Shown one piece after another: positions 54,936-62,787 of a DNA stretch of 64,000 nt (position 1 is the stretch's first letter; every line of letters starts with the position of its first letter). The position numbers and the translations under genes were made by a program. Under the pieces are notes generated by a model. That model ran no database searches. It was not told the origin of the DNA and saw only the letters and a program-made list of their open reading frames with translations. Location of the stretch: positions 1 to 64,000 of the forward strand of contig JBHHZE010000003.1 in NCBI GenBank assembly GCA_046757925.1, given 5' to 3'. This DNA is from JAZDCZ01 sp046757925. GTDB taxonomy: Bacteria > Gemmatimonadota > Gemmatimonadetes > Gemmatimonadales > GWC2-71-9.

Positions 54936-55064
54936 GCGCTCTCCGGGGCTCTGGAGTTCAACCTGCCAGCGACGGCCGAGTATCGATGCTGGTGCGGTGC
55001 CTATGGCGTGACTCTTCGAGTCTACATGGGGACACTCGATAGGGCTTCTATCTCTAGCGCTGTC

Positions 55065-55865
55065 TCACCGGCGTTTATTCGGTGAGAGTGGCTTCGATTT
55101 CCAAAGTACTAATAGCCAGCTAGCGCTGTCCAAACACTGGTATCGGTGAAGTTCGTGACGTGGCTGTGCCATACCGCTGACGGGGGTGACGCCATCGCCA
55201 AGCACTCCCTCCAAGCCCCAGCAGTACATTCCGCCTGCTACAGTTAGACCGCAGCTGTGTAACACACCGACCTCCAGCGACGAGAACGAGAAACCAACCG
55301 CCGCCGGCGTTGGTGTGAAACTCACGTCCTCGGTCCCGGTCCCCAGTTTACCTCGCAAGCCAAGGCCCCAACAGAATGCTGAGTTCGTCGCGTTTAGAGC
55401 GCAGACGTGTTCATAGCCTGTTGAGATGGAGACAAACTTCTCGTTCGAATTGACTGCAACCGGTGCAAAGCTGACGTTCAAAGTATCGTTACCGAGCCAT
55501 CCGCCACCCCAGCAGTAGGCCGTGCTGTCTGTGCCGATACCGCACGTCTGATGTTGGCCTGCGCTGATGTCCAGAAATGGCATCCCCATCGCAGCCAGTA
55601 CGGGTGTCAAAGAGGGATCCAGGGAGTGATCTCCAAGCCTCCCAAAATTATTACCTCCCCAACAATACGCGGTGCTGTCGGTGCTGTCGGTGCTGTCGGG
55701 ACTGACCGATACCGATGCGACGATCTGGACCGGCGGTTGTGTCGGGGCCGCCTCACCTCCTCCTCCGAAACCCGACATTGCTAAGATGCTGGCAGCTACG
55801 GACCAAGTGCGGAGCCATTCCCGAATACCTCTTTGTGATGCAGCACTCTCCGGGGCGGCGATCAA
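55065..55865 (-). pseudogene. Degenerate RCC1-repeat protein
   Basis: Reads 266 codons from a TTG at 55865 with no ribosome site. A signal-like VAASILAMSGFGG precedes PVQIVASVSVSPDST and then jumps directly into four RCC1 blades (AYCWGGNN, AYCWGGGW, AFCWGLGL, MYCWGLEG). The last blade loses sense at about 55160: a shift of frame would give a better end (FTDTSVWTALAGY then stop at 55109). A nine-base repeat (55671-55697) encodes DST three times at the jump. Probably a shortened, frame-broken relative of the lipoprotein at 41047. Confidence 0.6.
55671..55697 (+). repeat. Nine-base tandem repeat in the RCC1 fragment
   Basis: Three copies of GGTGCTGTC (minus strand GACAGCACC, Asp-Ser-Thr). Marks the point where the signal region meets the first blade, so deletion or slippage there is likely. 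Confidence 0.75.
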
Positions 55866-55990
55866 CGGCGAGACGACACATGTTACGGCGTCACTAAGAA
55901 AAAATCAATCACATGGGGATGCCCGCCGAGGAAATACTGGATGGCATTGGTTCCGTCAAGAAAAGGGGTTGGTTATCGGCTTCTCAGCCC

Positions 55991-57070
55991 TCAAAAGTGC
56001 AAGTAAGACTGGACTTTCACTGACAATTCCGTGGAACCGGCGGACGGCGACCAGATGTCGATGTTGGCAGCGATCTTGTTCCTGCCGGTGAAGTGCAGCA
56101 CGAACCCCGGCGTGAAGAGCCAGCCGTCGTCGTCAGGTGCGTCGGTGTCGGGATCACCGTAGCTGAACCGCGCAACCGGCTCTACCGCTGTCACGTAGGG
56201 GCTGCCCGTTATTCCGGCCTTGTAGCTTACGATGCCTTGAGTCGAGACGAAGGTACTGGGGTCGGTGCCTATCAGCTTCTTCCAGTTGTCGCCGCCCACA
56301 ACGCCACCTCTGATGTGCAGACCGCTGTCGAAACTCCCAATCTCGATATCCCCACCGACGGCGGTTCCATAATCGTTGTCGGTGGTGCCAGGCCTCACGT
56401 AGTCGTGAACACCGACGTTGGCGCCAAAGGAAACGCCCTTCTTGGGGGAGAATCCCACTCGACCGGTGTATGATTTCGTTCCATTGGTGTCGGCTGCATT
56501 GGCTCCGGTGCCATTCGTAATGGAGGCCGCATAGGAGAATTTGCCACTGGATGTCTTGCCATCTACTTTCACGCCGATGTCACGGTCGGAGTACTGAAGT
56601 TTTTCAGTAAAGCGCGATAGAGAACAGAGCCCGCCGGGCCCCGAACAGCTATTTAGCCCGTCTATTCCACCGGCCCTCTCGATAACCAGGATCTGCGTCG
56701 AACTGGTGAGTTCGAACAGATCGAAGGGACGTTTGAATTGCCCGGCCGTAACGCGAAACGTGGGGCTGAATTCCAATCGCACGTACGCGTCTTTGAGATT
56801 GACCTCACCCTCGCCATAGTCCGGCTGGATCTTGCCGCTTATGAATTCGTTGACCTCGACCTCGGCGGTCAGTCGTGCACGCCGGATCAAGAATTGGGAA
56901 GACCGCTCGCCGTCCACAGAGGTCGTAGCGAACTGGGAGTGAACCCGTCCCGTGACCGTGATAGCCAGGGCCTTCGAATGAAACTCTACTTGTGCGTGAA
57001 GCGCTTGGGCAGCGGTCGCGAGGAGTATCGAGCCAAGCGCGGCGGCAATAGTATGTGACTGTGTTTGCAT
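55991..57070 (-). CDS. OprP/OprO-like phosphate-selective porin
   Basis: 359 residues from ATG at 57070 (GAGGG five bases upstream). Signal peptide ALGSILLATAAQALHAQ. Phosphate-porin signs: QFLIRRARLTAEVEV, FKRPFDLFELTS, RFSYGDPDTDAPDDDG, and end LSVKVQSYLHF, with Phe last as in outer-membrane barrels. A 16-strand anion barrel taking in phosphate or polyphosphate is expected. Lies right after phoR with tandem Pho boxes in between, so PhoB very probably activates it under phosphate limitation. Confidence 0.92.
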   Translation of the reverse strand: MQTQSHTIAAALGSILLATAAQALHAQVEFHSKALAITVTGRVHSQFATTSVDGERSSQFLIRRARLTAEVEVNEFISGKIQPDYGEGEVNLKDAYVRLEFSPTFRVTAGQFKRPFDLFELTSSTQILVIERAGGIDGLNSCSGPGGLCSLSRFTEKLQYSDRDIGVKVDGKTSSGKFSYAASITNGTGANAADTNGTKSYTGRVGFSPKKGVSFGANVGVHDYVRPGTTDNDYGTAVGGDIEIGSFDSGLHIRGGVVGGDNWKKLIGTDPSTFVSTQGIVSYKAGITGSPYVTAVEPVARFSYGDPDTDAPDDDGWLFTPGFVLHFTGRNKIAANIDIWSPSAGSTELSVKVQSYLHF

Positions 57071-57124
57071 CGTCCCTCGTGGTTCGGGCATAGCCATGTT
57101 GAATTGCGGCGGCAAGATAGAAAC

Positions 57125-57168
57125 TGTTTGTGAAGTCTTTATAACGCTTCTGTAAAGCCTTTATAAAG
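57125..57168 (-). promoter_or_regulatory. Four 11-bp direct repeats (tandem Pho boxes) for the porin
   Basis: On the minus strand: CTTTATAAAGG, CTTTACAGAAG, CGTTATAAAGA, CTTCACAAACA, each exactly 11 bases apart, the phasing of PhoB dimers. They end 54 bases before the porin start and overlap the phoR stop codon (57161-57163). Four units would bind two PhoB dimers. Confidence 0.8.
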
Positions 57169-58957
57169 TTTGGGCCGGGATCGGCATGGTGGGTAGGCGT
57201 ACGTAGAAGGTAGTTCCGGTGCCGGGTGCGCTCTCTACGCATGCTGTGCCACCGTGTGTGAAACAGACGTGCTTTACAATCGAAAGCCCCAGTCCGGTCC
57301 CTCCCAGTTCTCGAGATCGCGCATCGTCTACCCGGTAGAACCGCTCGAATATTCGCTCGTGGTGCTCGGGCGCTATCCCGATGCCGTCATCTTCGACTTC
57401 CAGTAAAGCGCCCTCTCGATCGGCGCTGAGGCTGATCCTCACGGTGCCCTCGGGAGACGAGTATTTGAGAGCGTTATCCACGAGATTGTTGACGGCCAGC
57501 TCCAGCAGTTCTGCATCGCCATGCACTCGTACGGGGACCTTGGGAATCTCGCTTTCGAGGTAGACGGAGCGCGACTCTGCCGCATTCTGAAAGCTGGTCA
57601 ACGCTGTGCGCACGACATCACGGAGATCCAGTTCCCGGGCTTGGGGCGAGAACCCGGATGACTCTATTCGCGCCAGCGTAAGCAGATCCGACACCAGGAG
57701 CGAGAGCCGCCGAGTCTGGTCTTGGATTTTCTGGAGGAATTGCTGGCGGGTTTCCTCCGTCATGTCCTGGTGCTCGATAACGGTGTCGACCATTCCTTTG
57801 ATGGCTGTGATAGGAGTCTTCAGTTCGTGAGAGACGTTTGCCACGAAGTCGCTGCGAATCGTTTCCAGCCTTCTGAGTTCGGTAACGTCATTGAGTACGA
57901 GTATCGCTCCCTCTATGGCTCCGTCGTCACCCTGAAGTGGCGAGCCATGAATCTCGAATATGCGTTCGAGCGTACCATCCACGATTCTAAGTTCACTGCG
58001 CACCTCATCCTTGCCGGCCAAAACGCTCTTGATCGTGTCGGATAGTTTTGGAAGGCGCGAGATGTCGTCTATAGATCTTCCGATGCTCGCATCCGGCGCT
58101 ACCTCCATGAGTTTGGCCGCTGCCGCGTTCGCATGGAGTACTCTGTGTTCGGTGTCCACCGCAACTACGCCCTCCAACATTCCACCCAGGATCGTGAGCA
58201 CCTTGGTGCGATCTTCGGATATCGCCGCCACCCGAGCCTCTAGCTCATGCGCCATCCGGTTGAATGCGTGGGATAGGGCTGCGATCTCGTCGCCGCCTCG
58301 GGCGTCCACTCGCTGGTGATATTTTCCGTTCGCGATCGACTTGGCTGCCACGGTCATGGAGGCCAGCGGCTCCGTCACTCCATGCCCAATCACCAAGCCC
58401 ACGGCCAGGGCCACTATGGCGGCAACCACGGCGCCGGTGGTTACCCTGCTCCTGATGTGCGCCACACGATTACTCACGTGACTGAGAGGTAGGGCAGTGC
58501 GAACGAACCCCACCGTGGCGGAATCGTTCCGTACCTCCACCGCATGGTACATCGTCTCTCTGCCAACCGTGGTGCTGAAGCGAACGGCTGTTCCGCTTCC
58601 GCTGTCTGCGGCGGCGAGTATCTCAGGGCGGTTCAGGTGGTTGTCCATGCCCGCCGGCTCGCGCTCGGAATCTGCCAGCACCGTTCCGTCGCTGGCGACT
58701 ATTGTGAGCCTGGTACCAAGGCCTCGAGAGAGCTCGCGGACGCGTTGTTGCGCCGAAGCGCTAGGATGCTCGAGACTCGGCACCGCCAACGCTCGCAGCA
58801 GGAGCGCCTGTTCACGTAGGAAACGCTGTGTCTCGTCGATCGTCTCTCTCTCTATGTGGCGAGATATCGGGATTCCGGCGGTCACAACGGCTATCAGGAT
58901 CAAGGCGGCGTAGCTGGCGTAAAGTTTCCAGAAGAAGCGCGATCGCAACACGGTCAT
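57161..58957 (-). CDS. phoR: PhoR-like sensor histidine kinase
   Basis: 598 residues. Membrane segment 1 near 12-27 (YAALILIAVVTAGIPIS), an extracytoplasmic region, segment 2 near 170-190, then HAMP, a PAS domain (about 255-365, VVAVDTEHRVLHANA), HisKA with VSHELKTPI (phosphorylated His), and the ATPase domain (NNLVDNALKYS, VEDDGIGIAPE, GTGLGLSIV). Start overlaps the PhoB stop (ATGA). Senses phosphate state and phosphorylates PhoB. Ends inside the Pho boxes. Confidence 0.94.
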   Translation of the reverse strand: MTVLRSRFFWKLYASYAALILIAVVTAGIPISRHIERETIDETQRFLREQALLLRALAVPSLEHPSASAQQRVRELSRGLGTRLTIVASDGTVLADSEREPAGMDNHLNRPEILAAADSGSGTAVRFSTTVGRETMYHAVEVRNDSATVGFVRTALPLSHVSNRVAHIRSRVTTGAVVAAIVALAVGLVIGHGVTEPLASMTVAAKSIANGKYHQRVDARGGDEIAALSHAFNRMAHELEARVAAISEDRTKVLTILGGMLEGVVAVDTEHRVLHANAAAAKLMEVAPDASIGRSIDDISRLPKLSDTIKSVLAGKDEVRSELRIVDGTLERIFEIHGSPLQGDDGAIEGAILVLNDVTELRRLETIRSDFVANVSHELKTPITAIKGMVDTVIEHQDMTEETRQQFLQKIQDQTRRLSLLVSDLLTLARIESSGFSPQARELDLRDVVRTALTSFQNAAESRSVYLESEIPKVPVRVHGDAELLELAVNNLVDNALKYSSPEGTVRISLSADREGALLEVEDDGIGIAPEHHERIFERFYRVDDARSRELGGTGLGLSIVKHVCFTHGGTACVESAPGTGTTFYVRLPTMPIPAQTL

Positions 58958-59652
58958 GTGTCACGATCCTTGAACCGATAACCGACGCCACGGACCGTCT
59001 GAATCAGGTCCCGGTGTTCCCCAAGCTTGCTTCGGACGCTGCGGACATGCACGTCGATGTTCCGGTCGATCACGTAAGCGCCGTCACCTATCACCCGGGA
59101 AAGCAACTGGTCACGGGTGAAGACCCGTCCTGGATGAGAGGCTAGGAAATGAAGGAGTCGAGTCTCGGTGGGGGTGAAATCTACCGGCGTTCCGGCGATC
59201 ACGATCTCGTGCCTGGAAATGTCTATGACGATGTGCGGCAGTACTATCCGCTCTTGCTGATCCCCGTGCTCTCGCACGGGGACCCGGCGCGCGACTGCCT
59301 TGATCCGGGCGATCACCTCTCTCGGGCTGAAGGGTTTCGTTACATAGTCGTCCGCCCCAACGCCGAGCCCGAGCACGATGTCGCTCTCCTCCGCTTTTGC
59401 AGTGAGCATTATGATAGGGATCTCTCGCGTCAGGTCATCCTGCTTGAGTCTGCGGCATACCTCGATCCCGTCGAGCCCCGGCAGCATGAGGTCGAGCAGG
59501 ATGAGATCGGGAGCCTCCCGTCGGGCAACGCGGACCGCTTCCAGTCCGCCTCGGGCGCTCAATACGGTATAGCCCTCGCGTGCCAGGTTGTACTCGAGCG
59601 TGGCGAGGATATCGGCTTCATCTTCCACGACGAGGATCTTGTCGACACTCAT
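58954..59652 (-). CDS. phoB: PhoB-like OmpR-family response regulator
   Basis: 232 residues. Receiver with acidic pair (VVEDEAD), phosphorylated Asp54 (LILLDLMLPG), Thr/Lys switch (TAKAEES, VTKPFSP). C-terminal winged helix: FTPTETRLLHFLASHPGRVF, DRNIDVHVRSVRSKLG, VRGVGYRF. Binds the 11-bp repeats of Pho promoters; a set lies before the porin. Translationally coupled to phoR. Confidence 0.95.
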   Translation of the reverse strand: MSVDKILVVEDEADILATLEYNLAREGYTVLSARGGLEAVRVARREAPDLILLDLMLPGLDGIEVCRRLKQDDLTREIPIIMLTAKAEESDIVLGLGVGADDYVTKPFSPREVIARIKAVARRVPVREHGDQQERIVLPHIVIDISRHEIVIAGTPVDFTPTETRLLHFLASHPGRVFTRDQLLSRVIGDGAYVIDRNIDVHVRSVRSKLGEHRDLIQTVRGVGYRFKDRDT

Positions 59653-59866
59653 TGCTCCTAAGGTAGCCTAAGCCCGTAGCGAAAAAAGGGGGAGGCGTCT
59701 GAGAAACAAGCGTTCCTTGGGCACCACGATCGTCGCGGACGACAGATAGGGGCCCTCCCGCCGCACGGTGCGAGACTGCATTTTTCAGCGCGTGGTCACA
59801 GGGCGTCAATGCGACCAGGGCGCCGCAGGACCGGGTGCGTAGCGAGATCCTAGCGCGGGAGGTTAG

Positions 59867-60277
59867 TTGGACAGAGAGAGCGCGCAGCTGGTTCAGGCAA
59901 CACTGGGGCAAGTGCTGCCCAATTCTGAGGTGACCGCGGCGGCGTTCTATGACAAGCTGTTCGAACTGGATCCCTCAACCAGGCCGCTGTTCACGGGCGA
60001 CATGCGGGCACAGGGTCAGAAATTCATGAGCACTCTGTCATACGCCGTGCATGGACTGACCAGGCTCGGAGCCGTGGCCCCAGTTATCGAGCAGTTGGGT
60101 CGCGACCACGTCCGCTACGGCGTGGTCGACGAGCACTATGACACGGTCAAGCGGGCTCTCCTCTGGGCGCTCGAGCAAACGCTTGCGGACGACTTTACAC
60201 GGGACGTGGAGTCGGCTTGGAGCGAGGCGTACGATATTATTGCTGAAATCATGAAGGACGCTGCTCGGTCCGCGTGA
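59867..60277 (+). CDS. Bacterial haemoglobin-like globin (TTG start)
   Basis: 136 residues from TTG at 59867, supported by GGGAGG four bases upstream. Full-length single-domain globin: VLPNSEVTAAAFYDKLFELDPS, GQKFMSTLSYAVHGL in the E-helix area, and the proximal His in LGRDHVRYGV, then DEHYDTVKRALLWALEQTL. Resembles Vitreoscilla-type globins and the globin part of flavohaemoglobin; no reductase domain. Could bind O2 or detoxify NO. Divergent from phoB over 214 bases without other genes. Confidence 0.87.
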   Translation: MDRESAQLVQATLGQVLPNSEVTAAAFYDKLFELDPSTRPLFTGDMRAQGQKFMSTLSYAVHGLTRLGAVAPVIEQLGRDHVRYGVVDEHYDTVKRALLWALEQTLADDFTRDVESAWSEAYDIIAEIMKDAARSA

Positions 60278-60603
60278 TGCCCAGCCGTGCGTGCCGAAGC
60301 CTCGAATCGCGTCGCCATGGGACTCACTCGGCGAGGGTCAGCCGAGCGGATCAGTTTATGTGATGTGGATACACCTATAGTCAATATTGACAAGCGGTTA
60401 GGTGCGGTATTGTACGGGTCGCCTCCAGTCCTATAATTGAACTATCAGCGAAGCGACGCGTCCTATTGAGAAATAGTGCGACCGAGTCGAAGCAAGCCCG
60501 AGGCCGTTGTCTCGGGCTTGCTGCGGTAACGCTTGTAGATCGGTGAACCCGCGCGTGGTGGACTTGGCGGGCGACGATGGCGACGTTCATCGGGTTCAGG
60601 ACA
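60278..60603. other. Intergenic stretch between globin and VOC remnant
   Basis: About 320 bases. The only structure I see is the strong hairpin at 60491-60522. The rest is non-coding or debris of the VOC reading frame. Confidence 0.5.
60491..60522. terminator. Strong hairpin, probable bidirectional terminator
   Basis: 12-base perfect arms AGCAAGCCCGAG / CTCGGGCTTGCT with an eight-base loop, between the convergent globin and VOC genes. No T-run follows, so rho-independent action is unproven. Confidence 0.5.
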
Positions 60604-60893
60604 TCGATCCGACCAAACCGCCAGCTCGTTGCCGCTCGGATCGGTGAAGTGAAAACGTTGTCCGCCGGGAAACTGGAATATCTCGCGGACAATTGCCCCC
60701 CGCAATCGGTCACGCGGGCCTCTATTCCTCCCAGGTTCGTAGAGTAGAGCACGACCAATGGGCCTCCTGCCGTGACTTCCGGCTCCACCCTGAAGCCGCC
60801 CGCCAATCGGCCGTCGTTGAAACTCGTGTATTCCGGACCACAGTCGGCCAGTCGATCCTTCACTGCGTTCCCGCTCGATCTGCCCGCATCCAT
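60604..60893 (-). pseudogene. Frameshifted VOC/glyoxalase-fold protein
   Basis: Two frames together give a VOC-like sequence: first GPEYTSFNDGRLAGGF, VTAGGPLVVLYS and DCGG; then after a shift IVREIFQFPGGQRFHFTDPSG and NELAVWSDR. The break is at a run of six C on the plus strand (60696-60701); seven would join the halves. The N-terminal strand and its metal His are also missing. Homopolymer length makes either natural decay or a base-calling error possible. Confidence 0.75.
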
Positions 60894-60942
60894 GATATCT
60901 TGTTTATTATGAATTACTTACTGATTATCATGTATTTTTACT

Positions 60943-60971
60943 TGACAAACACGATTTCAGGCTTTATTGTT
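60943..60971 (+). promoter_or_regulatory. Sigma-70-like promoter for the DUF2975/XRE pair
   Basis: TTGACA at 60943-60948, 17-base spacer, then TATTGT at 60966-60971. The surrounding bases (60900-60970) are AT-rich in a GC-rich window, and an imperfect palindrome around 60911-60933 could be the operator for the HTH protein. The first gene start follows about 54 bases later. Confidence 0.5.
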
Positions 60972-61024
60972 TGGATATTGGTTCGGCTCGACGCACACCT
61001 CGGCACAGAAGGGAGCCAATCATC

Positions 61025-61577
61025 GTGATTTCACCACAACTTTCTCAACCCGCTGGGAAAGGCACTCCGGTTCTATGCTGGGTTCGGTCTGACGATCCTA
61101 CTATTCCAGCTTGTCGGTCTCCTGATGTACTTCATCAACGTCTGGCCCCGGGTACGGGACACCCTGTCGACCGGAGTCACTCTCTTCGTCGGCATGGCTG
61201 TGGTCTTGGGGTTCGTCCGCTCCTGCCTCTGGATCTGGATCTACTGGTCTGGTGCCGGGGCTCTTTCCATTCTCCGGCTAGAAGGGGAGTCACCGAACCT
61301 AGCTGACCGCCTCGCTCCGGTCCTCATGACTGTAACGCGACTGCTGGTCGTGAGCTGCATCCTGGACTTGCTCTTCGTTCCCGTCATCTTCCTGAGCGAT
61401 GGGCTCTTGCCGTTCTCGGTGTCTGGTTGGTGGCTTGGTTTAGTTGATCTCGCAATCCTTCTCTTCCCACAAGCCTTCGGTATTGCCGCGCTCATCCTGG
61501 CGTTCTTGACGCACCAGTACGGGCAGGTCCTGAGAGAGCGCAGCCAGATGAAGGAAGAGATCGAGCTTACGATCTGA
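61025..61577 (+). CDS. DUF2975-like membrane protein, frame break near its start
   Basis: An uninterrupted frame runs from about 61050 to 61577 but lacks a good start. GTG at 61025 has GGGAG nine bases upstream, and its frame gives VISPQL before going out of phase; removing one T in 61041-61043 restores VISPQLLNPLGKALRFYAGFG. Four membrane segments follow (GLTILLFQLVGLLMYFI; VTLFVGMAVVLGFVRSC; LLVVSCILDLLFVPVIF; IAALILAFL). DUF2975 proteins pair with YozG-like XRE regulators, as here ten bases downstream. ATG at 61125 would give a shorter form with three segments. Confidence 0.65.
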
Positions 61578-61587
61578 GGACCCTGCC

Positions 61588-61812
61588 ATGCCAATAGTGA
61601 TCAACCTTGACGTGCAGATGGCGAAGCGCAAGATGAAGCTGACCGAACTCTCGCACCTCGTTGGTATCTCGGTGCAGAACCTGTCGGTGCTGAAGACCGG
61701 AAAGGCGAGGGCCATTCGCTTCTCCACATTGGAAAAGCTCTGCCAGGCTCTGGAATGTGCGCCGGGCGATCTCATCGAGTACCGGGCGCCGCCGGAGGCG
61801 GCGAAACCCTGA
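61588..61812 (+). CDS. XRE-family HTH regulator (YozG-like)
   Basis: 74 residues. HTH: KLTELSHLVGISVQNLSVLK, then RFSTLEKLCQALECAPGDLIEY, the compact Cro/C1 fold of the partner of DUF2975 proteins. The pair is found widely; the role is unknown but probably self-regulation and response to membrane state. Ten bases after the DUF2975 stop. Confidence 0.9.
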   Translation: MPIVINLDVQMAKRKMKLTELSHLVGISVQNLSVLKTGKARAIRFSTLEKLCQALECAPGDLIEYRAPPEAAKP

Positions 61813-61926
61813 GTTGCAGTACTCCGTCCCAAGGAACCGGCCTACGTCCGCGGCTCTGAACAAGCCGCTCGGTCGTACCGAAACGGCAGCAGCGGCCGCG
61901 CCGGCAAGCCCACCCGCGACCTCGAG

Positions 61927-62397
61927 CTACCGGGGCGCAGCAGCCTCAAAAACCTCGAGCATCTGTAACTCGGGCGCGGGATGCTTTACGTCGAACTGCA
62001 TGTGCGTGTGTCCACAGATCACTACCGCGGCGTTCGTCGCCTCGAAAATCGGTCTCAGCCGATCCTCCGGTGTCAAACGCGTGAAGACTTCTTTGTCGTC
62101 CCGCGGCGTCGCGTGGCAGAACAGCACATTACCCAGACCGGGGATGTCGATCCTTGTGGTTTGCGGCCACGACTCGAACTCCGACAGGTACTCGGCCGGA
62201 AGCTGGTTCGCAACCCAATGCATGGCGTCACGAAACCGCTCGGGAACTCGGCTCAACTCGTCGCCGCGGTTGAGCGCTACGATATCGCGTTCACCGTTTC
62301 CCTGTATGAACCGGACGGGAATGGACAGCTCCAATAGCACCGAGACCGATTCGCAGGGCATAGGGCCGGGGACGACGTCACCACCCACGACCACCAC
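61927..62397 (-). pseudogene. Metallophosphoesterase remnant, both ends missing
   Basis: The central part of a calcineurin-like phosphoesterase: VVVVGGDVVPGPMP, FIQGNGERD, VLFCHATPRDD, VICGHTHMQFD, with most metal ligands. The usual N-terminal DxH (DIHGN) is absent; in its place the frame continues about 11 codons into non-homologous sequence before 62397. After GHTHMQFD the C-terminal strands are replaced by a short unrelated tail ending APR. Probably a gene cut on both sides by rearrangement. Confidence 0.72.
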
Positions 62398-62633
62398 TGC
62401 TTGAGAGACGCCCTCCCGAAGAACATCTGGCGCTGCGTGTCGCCGAGACCGATGAGTGGCCCGAAATACGGCAGCGTGTGCCAGCTCTTAAACGAGTTTT
62501 GCACTTCTTCGTAAATCATCGGTCCAAAGTCTTCTTCCAACTGCGGGTCCCGAAGCCGCTCGGGGAAATCCACAGTTGCGGGATATACCCACACCCGGTG
62601 CGCCGCGGTGGGCACCACCGGGCGCCCGCTCAC
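62277..62633 (-). CDS. Hypothetical fragment upstream of the phosphoesterase remnant
   Basis: 118 codons from GTG at 62633 with GGGAG six bases upstream. The first 75 or so look like protein (VYPATVDFPERLRDPQLEED, GPMIYEEVQNSFKSW); from about 62400 it is the shadow of the phosphoesterase frame. Unrecognised. Likely the start of one gene joined to the remnant of another. Confidence 0.4.
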   Translation of the reverse strand: MSGRPVVPTAAHRVWVYPATVDFPERLRDPQLEEDFGPMIYEEVQNSFKSWHTLPYFGPLIGLGDTQRQMFFGRASLKQWWSWVVTSSPALCPANRSRCYWSCPFPSGSYRETVNAIS

Positions 62634-62787
62634 AACGATCTCCCGGATCAGCTCGCTTTTGCCAGCTCATGCCGCCGTCCGCACGTCACGATGGCCGAGT
62701 AGCTTCTTGTGATTGCGCCGCGCGCATGTTGATCCTACCCTTATCCGGACGCCCACCCAACTGCTCTAGCTCGGGAGATTCCAAGAC

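Noticed and set aside
60909..61028. Small ORF beginning MNYLLIIMYF
   Set aside because: AT-rich promoter region with TTGACA and TATTGT; no ribosome site and no family.
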